The notes: a model not told the origin generated them from the sequence alone. A stretch of DNA of 34,789 nt from Actinobacillus porcinus (GCF_901764995.1 NZ_CABFKI010000018.1:1-34789); one strand, 5' to 3'. Shown: positions 16,080 to 23,363, counted from the stretch's first letter. Made by a program: numbers and translations.

Positions 16080-16128
16080 TGAGCATTATAATAATCAAAA
16101 TTAAACAAATTGGTAAATATAATGCTCA
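16080..16128. promoter_or_regulatory. Inverted repeat spanning the hipB start codon
   Basis: Perfect 11-bp arms TGAGCATTATA (16080-16090) and TATAATGCTCA (16118-16128) are separated by 27 bp. The right arm includes the ATG at 16122. It could be a HipB operator pair or an mRNA hairpin hiding the start codon. Confidence 0.5.
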
Positions 16129-16427
16129 ATAAGTCAAAATCTGCCATTATCTTTCCTGATTATCAACAAGCCTTAAATCAGCTTGGGGAAAATATCAAAC
16201 TTGCCTGCAAACGCCGTAAATATACGCAAACCTTGCTCTCTGAACGCACGGGGTTAAGCCGTTTAACCATTCGCAAAATTACTCAGGGCGACCCGACTGT
16301 TTCTATCGGGCACTACACGGCTGTGTTGGGCGTGTTAGGTTTGGTTGATGATTGGAAATTGGTGGCTCAAGATGATGAGCTAGGCAGAAAATTGCAGGAT
16401 ATTGCGTTACTAAAGGGGAAGAAATAG
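16122..16427 (+). CDS. hipB: HipB-like antitoxin, XRE-family regulator
   Basis: 101 residues from ATG 16122; a TTG at 16110 is in frame but less likely. The helix-turn-helix runs LGENIKLACKRRKYTQTLLSERTGLSRLTIRKITQGDPTV (about residues 20-60). In HipBA modules this protein represses the operon and neutralises the HipA kinase. Its stop codon directly abuts the hipA ATG with no spacer, which shows translational coupling. No strong Shine-Dalgarno is visible. The 11-bp inverted repeat covering the start is a likely regulatory site. Confidence 0.85.
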   Translation: MLNKSKSAIIFPDYQQALNQLGENIKLACKRRKYTQTLLSERTGLSRLTIRKITQGDPTVSIGHYTAVLGVLGLVDDWKLVAQDDELGRKLQDIALLKGKK

Positions 16428-17657
16428 ATGCAGGTTTATGTTTTTGCGGATTGGATTGGGCTTGAACAACCCACTTTTGTAGGTACGCTCAACGCCGATA
16501 AAATTAAGGGAAAAGAGCATTTTCGTTTTGCCTATGATGAGCATTGGCTTAAGACTTTTGCTCAACAAATCGATCCTGACTTACAACTGTTTCGTGGCGA
16601 ACAACATAGCCAAAACACGCAGAATTTTCGGGTTTTTCTCGATAGTTGTCCCGATCGTTGGGGGCGATTGTTAATGAAACGCCGTGAAGCATTTAAGGCA
16701 AATCAAGAGCAACGCCGACCTAATCAGTTAGGAGAAATTGATTATTTGCTTGGTGTACACGATACCAACCGTATGGGGGCATTGCGTTTTAAAACTGATT
16801 TAAACGGCGATTTTCTTGATAATCAAAGCCAATTTGCGACACCGCCGATTTCATCATTACGTGAGCTGGAATATGCCTCGCTGCAAGTTGAACAAGATAA
16901 CACACAAGATAATGATTACCTAAAATGGCTTTCTATGTTGATTTCACCCGGCTCATCATTGGGCGGAGCTAGACCAAAAGCCTCTGTGATTGATGAAAAT
17001 CAGCAGCTTTGGATTGCCAAATTTCCCAGCCGTTATGATGATTATGATATGGGTGCTTGGGAATTTGTTGCTTATCGCTTGGCTTTACAAGCAGGTATTC
17101 AAATGGCGGAATGTCGTATCGAACGTTTTAATCAACCCTTTCATACCTTTTTAACCAAACGCTTTGACCGCCTTGGCACGCAACGGCTGCATTTCACATC
17201 TGCATTGACACAACTCGGCTATTACGATGGCGATTATGAGGCGAGTTATTTGGAAATGGCTCAGTTTCTCACGCAACAAGGGGCTAACACCAAAGCGGAT
17301 TTGGCTCAACTTTGGCGGCGTTTAGTGTTTAATATTGCCATCTCAAATAGCGATGATCATCTGCGTAATCACGGTTTTTTGATGGCAGATAACGGCTGGC
17401 GGCTTTCGCCTGCTTATGATTTAAATCCCGTACCCTATGCTCAAGGCTTACATTTAAACATTACCGACAGCGACAACCGACTTGATTTTCGTTTGGCTTT
17501 TGACGTGGCGAATTTTTTTCAACTGACACCAAAACAAGCGGATGAAATTTATCAAGATGTGATAGAAAGTGTGAAACATTGGCAAACAGTGGCAACTGAA
17601 ATTGGTATCAGTCGAGCCGAACAGGAACGAATGAGAGGAGCGTTTAGGTTGGAATAG
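16428..17657 (+). CDS. hipA: HipA-family serine/threonine kinase toxin
   Basis: 409 residues. HipA landmarks: an N-terminal subdomain, the phosphate loop SPGSSLGGARPKA (173-185), the ATP-anchoring strand LWIAKFPS, the catalytic ISNSDDHLRNHGFL (D309, D310, H311, N314), and the metal-binding LSPAYDLNP (D331). All key residues are present, so it should be active. Characterised HipA proteins phosphorylate glutamyl-tRNA synthetase or related targets and trigger growth arrest through ppGpp; the target of this one is unknown. It is coupled to hipB and ends at an uptake-signal palindrome. HipA normally needs ppGpp synthesis to act, which is notable beside the shortened spoT in the same window. Confidence 0.92.
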   Translation: MQVYVFADWIGLEQPTFVGTLNADKIKGKEHFRFAYDEHWLKTFAQQIDPDLQLFRGEQHSQNTQNFRVFLDSCPDRWGRLLMKRREAFKANQEQRRPNQLGEIDYLLGVHDTNRMGALRFKTDLNGDFLDNQSQFATPPISSLRELEYASLQVEQDNTQDNDYLKWLSMLISPGSSLGGARPKASVIDENQQLWIAKFPSRYDDYDMGAWEFVAYRLALQAGIQMAECRIERFNQPFHTFLTKRFDRLGTQRLHFTSALTQLGYYDGDYEASYLEMAQFLTQQGANTKADLAQLWRRLVFNIAISNSDDHLRNHGFLMADNGWRLSPAYDLNPVPYAQGLHLNITDSDNRLDFRLAFDVANFFQLTPKQADEIYQDVIESVKHWQTVATEIGISRAEQERMRGAFRLE

Positions 17658-17660
17658 GCA

Positions 17661-17705
17661 AAGAGCGGTCGTTTTTGCAAAAGATTTTACGAAAACCACC
17701 GCTTA
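17661..17705. repeat. Uptake-signal palindrome, copy 6
   Basis: AAGAGCGGTCGTTTTTGC pairs with TACGAAAACCACCGCTTA. It lies directly after hipA and is nearly the same as copy 5 on the other side of hipBA. Confidence 0.65.
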
Positions 17706-17759
17706 GCTTTTTCAGGCAGCCGAGTAAAACGTGCCGCCCCTGAAAAATGCTCGCTCGGT

Positions 17760-17988
17760 GCCGCCGTCCATTGATGTTGCGGATAAAGCTGTCTCCCAGT
17801 TGAGTACACTAAGTTGTGCCGAATACTTGAGAAACGGACAATTGCAAATTTTATTGCCAAACCTACCGCTTGAAAAATGGCAATTTTATCTGTACCGCCC
17901 TTATCAGACGCTAACCCCGAAAAGAGTGTTAGTGGTGTTTGATGTGTTGGAAAAAATTTTAAAGGAAAAGTTTGGAGAAAGAGCATAA
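17760..17988 (+). pseudogene. C-terminal remnant of a LysR-family regulator
   Basis: The frame reads DVADKAVSQLSTLSCAEYL, then WQFYLYRPYQTLTPKRVLVVFDVLEKIL. It matches the last 75 or so residues of the LysR at 9050-9949 (WQIYLYRPYQTVTPLRIVKVFELLREIL). The DNA-binding domain and most of the effector domain are missing. There is no ATG; the open frame upstream begins only with a GTG at 17731. It is a decayed paralogue, and what replaced its 5' part appears to be the hipBA module with its flanking palindromes. Confidence 0.75.
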
Positions 17989-18048
17989 GCGGTCGAATTT
18001 AAGAGAGATTTTGCATTTGCAAACTGCTCTTAAAATCTCACCGCTTGT
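17986..18048. repeat. Uptake-signal palindrome, copy 7
   Basis: TAAGCGGTCGAATTTAAGAG pairs imperfectly with CTCTTAAAATCTCACCGCTTGT around TTTTGCATTTGCAAA. The exact Actinobacillus core is at 18040-18048. It lies between the LysR remnant and the convergent binding-protein gene. Confidence 0.7.
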
Positions 18049-18076
18049 TTTGTGTCAAGTCATTAACGTGTAATGT

Positions 18077-19168
18077 TTATCGCATTTGATTTGGCGTTAA
18101 TCCCCATTCACCGGCGGATGATTGTCCTTTCACATCGCCAACAAACAGACGAATTTGGGTGCGGAATTTTTCTACTTCTGCACGATTTTCCATAAATTGC
18201 TCAAATTGGGCTAAGTTTGCGTTTGGATATTCCCAAATGGCTTTATAGCCTTCAGGTTGTTTTACGTCTGTACGCACAGGCCACATATACCAAACATTTT
18301 CTTGGAAATCTTTATCTAATAACCAGCTTAAATAAAGTTTTGCCGCTGCCGGGTGTTTGGCGTCTTTTAAAATCGCCGCACGTTGCGCCCAAGCCACAAA
18401 ACCTTCTTCGCTCGGTAACACAAATCGGGATTTCGCTGTTGGATCAACTTTTAACATTCCATCGGTTGAGAAAGTCGCCGCATAAGTTCCAGCCTCCACT
18501 TCATCTGCCGGTGCTTGTGTGCCACGCACAAAGTGCGGTTCGTTTTTCATTAAATTTTGTAACCAATTCCAACCGTATTTATCCACGGCTAACTTATAGC
18601 CAAACAGCACGGCATCATCATCGTTCGGATAAGTTGAGATGATTTTGCCTTTTAATTTCGGGTTGGTGTAGTCGGCAAAGGTGGTTGGCGTTGGAATATC
18701 ACCGAGTGCTGTTTTGTTTGAAACGTTGCTAAACGCATCCACAAATACACCTGTCCAAGCGCCGTCTTTATCTTTAAACGCTGGGTAAACTTTATCCCAA
18801 CCCAGTGGTTTATACGCCATTAATACACCTTCCGCTTTCCAACGTGGGTAGTCTTGCAAGGTTTGTAGTTGTACCACGTCCGCTTGCAGATTTTTGGTTT
18901 CCAGTTGGTAATCAATGCGGGCATCGTGTACTTTGCTGTAATCTACGATGGTTTGCAGTTTCATTTTTGGGAAACGTTTTTCAAAGGCAGCTTTAATACC
19001 GTTTTGTTGTTCAGCGGTGTCGCCGCCGGCATACACGACTAAGGTGCCGCCTTCTTTAACCGCCGCTTGATAAAGTTCGTCTAAAGAACGGTTTTCAACA
19101 TCCACCGCAAAGGCAGAAGTGCCGATTAAAGCGGTCGAAATTAGGGTAAGTTTTGCAAATAGTTTCAT
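18077..19168 (-). CDS. ABC transporter substrate-binding protein (orphan)
   Basis: 363 residues from ATG 19168, preceded by AAGGAAAA; the frame extends to 19204 without a better start. A Sec signal peptide (MKLFAKLTLISTALIGTSAFA) is cleaved near residue 21. The mature protein follows the FbpA/ThiB-type periplasmic-binding-protein pattern: EGGTLVVYAGGD, QADVVQLQTLQDYPRW, PTTFADYTNPKLKGKI, FSTDGMLKVDP, and AAAKLYLSWLLDKDFQEN. Such proteins bind iron, thiamine, polyamines or other small ligands. No permease or ATPase gene is in the window. It follows the MBL-fold gene by 26 bases and is probably co-transcribed with it. The ligand is unknown. Confidence 0.88.
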   Translation of the reverse strand: MKLFAKLTLISTALIGTSAFAVDVENRSLDELYQAAVKEGGTLVVYAGGDTAEQQNGIKAAFEKRFPKMKLQTIVDYSKVHDARIDYQLETKNLQADVVQLQTLQDYPRWKAEGVLMAYKPLGWDKVYPAFKDKDGAWTGVFVDAFSNVSNKTALGDIPTPTTFADYTNPKLKGKIISTYPNDDDAVLFGYKLAVDKYGWNWLQNLMKNEPHFVRGTQAPADEVEAGTYAATFSTDGMLKVDPTAKSRFVLPSEEGFVAWAQRAAILKDAKHPAAAKLYLSWLLDKDFQENVWYMWPVRTDVKQPEGYKAIWEYPNANLAQFEQFMENRAEVEKFRTQIRLFVGDVKGQSSAGEWGLTPNQMR

Positions 19169-19194
19169 TGTGTTTTCCTTTTTATCATTAAGTC

Positions 19195-20028
19195 TTAAAG
19201 CCATTCCACTTCGCCTGTTACGACAGTTGCACCAATTTCAAGGTAGGTATCGCCACGTAATTCAGGGTAGGCTGATTTCATTCGTTGAATGAGATCTTGG
19301 CTGTTTTGAGCTTGAGCTAATTCTTCTTCTAAACGAAGTAAGTATTGTTTGTTAAATTCAATAACTGTTGGGCAAATTGCGCCTAAAAAGTGCGCTGGGG
19401 CAACGGCTTTCGGTTGAAGAGCTGCCATATCGCCTAAAATATCAATCCATTGCTCACGAGATTTTTTGGTTGGGTTGCTGGCAATCCAAAGGTGAATACC
19501 TTGGAACAACCAAGCACCGCCAAATAATACTTTGGTTTCTTCCGACCATAAGTAAGTACGCATTGGATCGCGCGCAATGCCTTTAATATCAATGCGATGT
19601 TTGCCCACCATAAAATGATCTTCGTGATAAACATCGGGGATCATAAACATTCTCGGCGCATTGTTACGCTCTTTTAAAATCGGTTGCCAGTATTCAATTT
19701 TGCCGATTAAGTTGCGTTTAATGCCTTCCACGGTGGTTGGGCGTGCAACGACTTTGGCATTGGGAAACGCGGAGGCAATAATGCTTAAACCAAAGTAGAA
19801 ATCAGGGTCAAAGTGGCTGATGTAAATGGTTTTCAGTGGTTTGCCGGTGGCTTTAATGGTATCAACAAGATACTGTGCGTCATATTTTTGGAATTGAGCA
19901 TCGACCAGCATCATTTCATTTTCAGCCTCAATAATGGTGGAAGTGACCGAAAATAAACCGTTCTCTTGTGGGTTAAAGCTATAAATTTTTAATTCGTCTT
20001 CAGGTTGGGTTAAATCGTAACGTTTCAT
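19195..20028 (-). CDS. MBL-fold hydrolase-like protein with a degenerate metal motif
   Basis: 277 residues with metallo-beta-lactamase fold landmarks: an early beta sandwich (FSVTSTIIEAENEMMLVDAQF), then ISHFDPDFYFGLSII, then APAHFLGA. The metal motif HxHxDH is altered to H72-F-D74-P-D76-F77. The aspartate at the third position is seen in some relatives, but the last histidine is replaced by phenylalanine. One metal site may therefore be lost or changed. No signal peptide, so cytoplasmic. It is divergent from LysR paralogue B and upstream of the orphan binding protein. The shared promoter block lies in front. Function unknown. Confidence 0.8.
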   Translation of the reverse strand: MKRYDLTQPEDELKIYSFNPQENGLFSVTSTIIEAENEMMLVDAQFQKYDAQYLVDTIKATGKPLKTIYISHFDPDFYFGLSIIASAFPNAKVVARPTTVEGIKRNLIGKIEYWQPILKERNNAPRMFMIPDVYHEDHFMVGKHRIDIKGIARDPMRTYLWSEETKVLFGGAWLFQGIHLWIASNPTKKSREQWIDILGDMAALQPKAVAPAHFLGAICPTVIEFNKQYLLRLEEELAQAQNSQDLIQRMKSAYPELRGDTYLEIGATVVTGEVEWL

Positions 20029-20043
20029 TTTTTTTCCTCTGCG

Positions 20044-20090
20044 TGATGAATGTCTGCATTATATTGAAATAAAAAATAGGAAAAATAGCG
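20044..20090 (-). promoter_or_regulatory. Shared promoter block, copy 2 (MBL gene)
   Basis: Read on the minus strand: CGCTATTTTTCC, TTTTTATTTCAA, -10 TATAAT (plus 20058-20063), then GCAGACATTCATCA. It matches the blocks at 8271-8320 and 22824-22874. Confidence 0.5.
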
Positions 20091-20103
20091 TTTAATGAAT
20101 ATA

Positions 20104-20126
20104 ATTGTTACAAAAATTGTAATAAT
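20104..20126. promoter_or_regulatory. LysR-type palindrome next to LysR start
   Basis: ATTGTTACAA-AAA-TTGTAATAAT has arms matching at 9 of 10 positions, 11 bp before the LysR start at 20138. A probable autoregulatory site. Confidence 0.5.
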
Positions 20127-20137
20127 AGAGGTTTAAT

Positions 20138-21028
20138 ATGGATCGTATTGAGGCGATGAACATTTTTCTGACGGTGGTTGAAACGGGGAGTTTTACTACA
20201 ACAGCAGATCGGCTGGATTTATCTCGTCCAATGGTAACCAGAGCAGTAGCATTGGTGGAAGAGTGGTTTAATGCACGATTATTGCAACGTACCACACGCC
20301 GAGTTTCGCTGACTTCCGCAGGAGAGCGAGCCGTAACACATTGCCAAAAAATGGTTGATTTAGCGGCTGAAATTGAACAAGACATCTTGGCACAACAAGG
20401 GGAGTTGCAAGGCTCACTGCGGATAGCCTCAAATTCATCATTTGGTAGCACCCATTTATTACTGGCGATTAAAGATTTTTTGCAACGCCACCCCAAATTG
20501 AACATTCAATTTCAATTAAGCGATCAGTCGGTCAATTTAATTGATGAACGCATTGATTTGGCGATTCGCTTTACCAACCAGCCCGATCCAAATTTAATCG
20601 CTCGCCCTTTAGCGACTTGTCATTCGCTATTGGTCGCCAGCCCTGAATACTTGGCGCAAAAAGGCGTTCCGCAAACACCACAGGATTTGGCGGAGCATAT
20701 CTATCTGGCGCACGCCAATATCAACCGCAAAGAGTGGAAGTTTTACCAAAACGAGCGTGAAATCAGCCTAGAACTCACCAGCCAATTCACCACCAATGAC
20801 ACCGGCGCATTGTTAAATCTTACCCTCGCAGGCGGCGGCATCGCAATGCTGCCGAAATATCTCTTAAACGAGCATCTAGCTAGTCAGCAATTAGTGCCAA
20901 TTTTAACCGACTGGCAACTCCCAACCTATCAAATTTACGCCCTATATTCCTCTCGCCACAAACTGCCTTTAACTATCCGCACATTGGTGGATTTTCTGGT
21001 AGAGAGATTTAGGGGAGTGAGTTGGTAG
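20138..21028 (+). CDS. LysR-family transcriptional regulator (paralogue B)
   Basis: 296 residues, the same length as paralogue A at 7340-8230 and closely similar along the whole protein, for example FLTVVETGSFTTTADRL, RHPKLNIQFQL, NINRKEWK, FTTNDTGALLN and GGGIAMLPKYLL. The helix-turn-helix is residues 1-60. It is divergent from the MBL-fold gene. Both paralogues face a gene carrying the same promoter block, so their DNA targets may overlap. The duplication seems old, judging by the many substitutions. The effector is unknown. Confidence 0.9.
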   Translation: MDRIEAMNIFLTVVETGSFTTTADRLDLSRPMVTRAVALVEEWFNARLLQRTTRRVSLTSAGERAVTHCQKMVDLAAEIEQDILAQQGELQGSLRIASNSSFGSTHLLLAIKDFLQRHPKLNIQFQLSDQSVNLIDERIDLAIRFTNQPDPNLIARPLATCHSLLVASPEYLAQKGVPQTPQDLAEHIYLAHANINRKEWKFYQNEREISLELTSQFTTNDTGALLNLTLAGGGIAMLPKYLLNEHLASQQLVPILTDWQLPTYQIYALYSSRHKLPLTIRTLVDFLVERFRGVSW

Positions 21029-21107
21029 GGGGATGTTAATTTTATAATTGAAAGTTTTGATGTTTTTCACAAGAGTTTTAAGTGTAGTTGAAACTTTTTG
21101 GGTTTTA

Positions 21108-21148
21108 AAAGTGGTTTTGTAAAAGATTTTGCAAAAACGACCGCTTGT
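21108..21148. repeat. Uptake-signal palindrome, copy 8
   Basis: AAAGTGGTTTTGTAAAAG pairs with TTTTGCAAAAACGACCGCTT. The exact Actinobacillus core is at 21140-21148. The left arm has lost its GCGG. Confidence 0.55.
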
Positions 21149-21156
21149 GGAGTTTT

Positions 21157-21175
21157 AGGGGAGAACCCCTCCTTT
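21157..21175 (+). terminator. Short GC hairpin with T run
   Basis: Stem AGGGG/CCCCT with an AGAA loop, followed by CCTTTTT. It sits after the palindrome downstream of LysR paralogue B and is the likely terminator for that gene. Confidence 0.6.
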
Positions 21176-21263
21176 TTCTGCATATAAACTGGCGTGTTTG
21201 GCACATTTTTATGCAAAAAGATGGCTTATACTGCGTCCACTTTTTTAACAATGAGGAAATGTG

Positions 21264-21818
21264 ATGTTCAAAAAATTACTTTTAACTACCGCACTTTGTT
21301 TACCTTTTTCGGTTTTAGCAAACGAGACTTTTACTTTAAAGGTCAATGGGTTAGAGAATGGTTCGTTTAGTCAAAAGCACTTATTAAGCGCCAATTATGG
21401 CTTTGGTTGTTCAGGTGAAAATTTATCGCCTGAAATCGAGTGGAAAAATGCGCCAAAAGGCACTAAAAGTTTTGTTTTGACGGTTTATGATAAAGATGCA
21501 CCAACAGGATTAGGTTGGGTGCATTGGGAAGTGGTCAATATCCCAGCCAATGTGACTAAATTGCCTTTAGGGATTACGGCGCAATCAGATAAGTTGCCGA
21601 AAGGCGCATTACAAACACGCACTGATTTTGGCGTGCCTGGCTATGGTGGTGCTTGTCCGCCGGTTGGGGAGAAACATCGTTATGAATTCACGCTAACCGC
21701 CTTGAAAATAGAAACATTACCGAATGTTACTGCAGAGAGTACACCTGCATTAGTTGGGTTCTTTACCAATGCGAATGCCCTTGGTAAAGCGCAGTTTACG
21801 GTGGAATACGGTCGTTAA
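21264..21818 (+). CDS. YbhB/YbcL-type PEBP-family protein, exported
   Basis: 184 residues from ATG 21264; GAGGAAA at 21253-21259 favours this over the GTG at 21261. A signal peptide (MFKKLLLTTALCLPFSVLA) is followed by the phosphatidylethanolamine-binding-protein fold: LSPEIEWKNAPKGTKSF, the ligand-site motif YDKDAPTGLGWVHW, and GGACPPVGEKHRYEF. It has the usual length of bacterial YbhB/YbcL proteins. It is periplasmic. The biological role of this family in bacteria is poorly defined. The exact uptake core ACCGCACTT lies inside the signal-peptide codons (21288-21296). Confidence 0.9.
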   Translation: MFKKLLLTTALCLPFSVLANETFTLKVNGLENGSFSQKHLLSANYGFGCSGENLSPEIEWKNAPKGTKSFVLTVYDKDAPTGLGWVHWEVVNIPANVTKLPLGITAQSDKLPKGALQTRTDFGVPGYGGACPPVGEKHRYEFTLTALKIETLPNVTAESTPALVGFFTNANALGKAQFTVEYGR

Positions 21819-21827
21819 GGCTGCCGC

Positions 21828-22697
21828 TCAAGTTTTTGCTTGGGCGTTTTTTATACCTACACGAATAAGTTTTTGTTGCTCATTTTGTATGGGTTGCGAA
21901 AACGTTGATCGTACATCAGAGGGCAAAAAACCAAAACGTTGCTTAAATCGAACCGTAAAACGTGATGGGCTACCATAGCCCACTTCATTGGCTATATGAA
22001 CAATTTGCCACGATGTGATTTGCAATAATGTTAATGCACGAGACATTCTGACATCGGTTAGCACGTCTCGAAAGGTGGTTTCTGCTTTATTCAATGCTCG
22101 GCGTAAAGAGGTTTCACTTAAATGCAACTGCTCGGCAACATATGTTAATGTCCAATGAAATGCAGGATTAGCCGCTATCATTTTCCGTACTTGATGTAAT
22201 AAATTTTGGTTTTCGTATGAGCTAAAACTCAGGTTTTCAGCCTTTAACCACGCCAATAATTCAAAGAGTTTTAACTTTAAAACCAATTCGGGCAAATGTT
22301 CGTTGCCTAATGCAAGAATGGCTTGTTCAAATTGCCTTTGTAATGCGATCTCGGGTTGGATTTTGTGTAATTCCTGTACTGGGTTGGCAATACCAAATAA
22401 ATCAGCAAATTCATCCACGATTGCTTGCTCTAAAGCAATCCAACAGGCTTGGTAATAACCGTTTTCCGTATCAGGGTTGTTCAGCACATCAAAGGTTTGC
22501 CCCGCACTTAATAACACCATTTCCCCAGCATAAATAGTTAATTCCTGACCACGCCAACGTAAGATTTTGTATCCCTTCTGAATATATAAAATGGTCGGTT
22601 CATCAATTGCCATTCGGGTATAAAGTAATTTGTGATGTTGTATAACTGTGCCACTATTAGCAAGGCTAGAGCGAGCAAGAAAGGTGCGTTTTGGCAT
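21828..22697 (-). CDS. AraC-family transcriptional regulator
   Basis: 289 residues. The N-terminal half is a cupin-like sensing domain (YIQKGYKILRWRGQELTIYAGEMVLLSAGQTFDV). The C-terminal 100 residues carry the double helix-turn-helix: LTYVAEQLHLSETSLRRALNKAETTFRDVLTDVRMSRAL, then IVHIANEVGYGSPSRFTVRFKQRFGFLPSDVR. It is divergent from the SnoaL-like gene and convergent with PEBP. An uptake core (AAGTGCGGT, 22699-22707) sits immediately upstream of its start codon, where a Shine-Dalgarno would be, and no clear ribosome site is seen. The effector is unknown. Confidence 0.9.
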   Translation of the reverse strand: MPKRTFLARSSLANSGTVIQHHKLLYTRMAIDEPTILYIQKGYKILRWRGQELTIYAGEMVLLSAGQTFDVLNNPDTENGYYQACWIALEQAIVDEFADLFGIANPVQELHKIQPEIALQRQFEQAILALGNEHLPELVLKLKLFELLAWLKAENLSFSSYENQNLLHQVRKMIAANPAFHWTLTYVAEQLHLSETSLRRALNKAETTFRDVLTDVRMSRALTLLQITSWQIVHIANEVGYGSPSRFTVRFKQRFGFLPSDVRSTFSQPIQNEQQKLIRVGIKNAQAKT

Positions 22698-22823
22698 AAA
22701 GTGCGGTTATTAAAGGGAATTTGTGAGTATATTGAGAAGAAGTCTATCAGTTTCACAAAGAAAACAAAAGTTATAGAAAGACGGTATAATAGTTTTATTT
22801 CAAAATTTGAAACAGTGATATTC

Positions 22824-22874
22824 AAAAATCGCTATTTTTTCTCCTTTTTATTTCAATATAATGCATGCATCAAC
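22824..22874 (+). promoter_or_regulatory. Shared promoter block, copy 3 (SnoaL-like gene)
   Basis: The block holds AATCGCTATTTTTTC, TTTTTATTTCAA, -10 TATAAT (22857-22862) and GCATGCATCAA. It matches the blocks at 8271-8320 and 20044-20090 more closely than either matches random promoter sequence. Confidence 0.5.
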
Positions 22875-22919
22875 AGCGATAATGCTGAAAATATGAATTA
22901 ATAATAAAAGGAAAACCCA

Positions 22920-23363
22920 ATGAAAAAATCTCTTTTACTTTTAACCGCACTTTTCTCTTCAACCGTTGCAATGGCACAAACGACACCGGAGCAAAACAAA
23001 GCGAATGCGTTGGCGTTCTATGAAATGGCGTTCAATCAGCACAAAGTGCAAGAGGCGACCGATAAATATATCGGTAAAGAATACTTGCAGCACAACCCGA
23101 CCGTGGCGGACGGCAGTCAGGCTTTTGTTGATGCCTTTGCACCGTTTTTAAAAGCGAACCCGAAATCACGCGCAGAGATTAAACGTGTCGTGGCGGACGG
23201 CGATTTAGTGATGTTGCACGTTCACAGCAAATTAAACGATGAAGATCGTGGCGAGGCGGTGGTGGATATCTTCCGTTTCGATAAAAACGGCAAAATCGTA
23301 GAACATTGGGACGTAATCCAAGCGGTGCCTGAAAAAACGGAAAGTGGGCGTGGGATGTTTTAA
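22920..23363 (+). CDS. Exported SnoaL/NTF2-like protein
   Basis: 147 residues. The signal peptide MKKSLLLLTALFSSTVAMA is cleaved near AMA-Q. The mature part is a small NTF2-like cone fold: NKANALAFYEMAFNQHK, YIGKEYLQHNPTVADG, LVMLHVHSK, and a closing VVDIFRFDKNGKIVEHWDVIQ, which is typical of the SnoaL-like polyketide-cyclase family. AAGGAAAA precedes the ATG. Secretion to the periplasm is inferred. The function is unknown; relatives include ligand-binding and isomerase proteins. An uptake core (22944-22952) lies in the signal-peptide codons. It may share regulation with the DsbA-fold and MBL genes. Confidence 0.85.
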   Translation: MKKSLLLLTALFSSTVAMAQTTPEQNKANALAFYEMAFNQHKVQEATDKYIGKEYLQHNPTVADGSQAFVDAFAPFLKANPKSRAEIKRVVADGDLVMLHVHSKLNDEDRGEAVVDIFRFDKNGKIVEHWDVIQAVPEKTESGRGMF

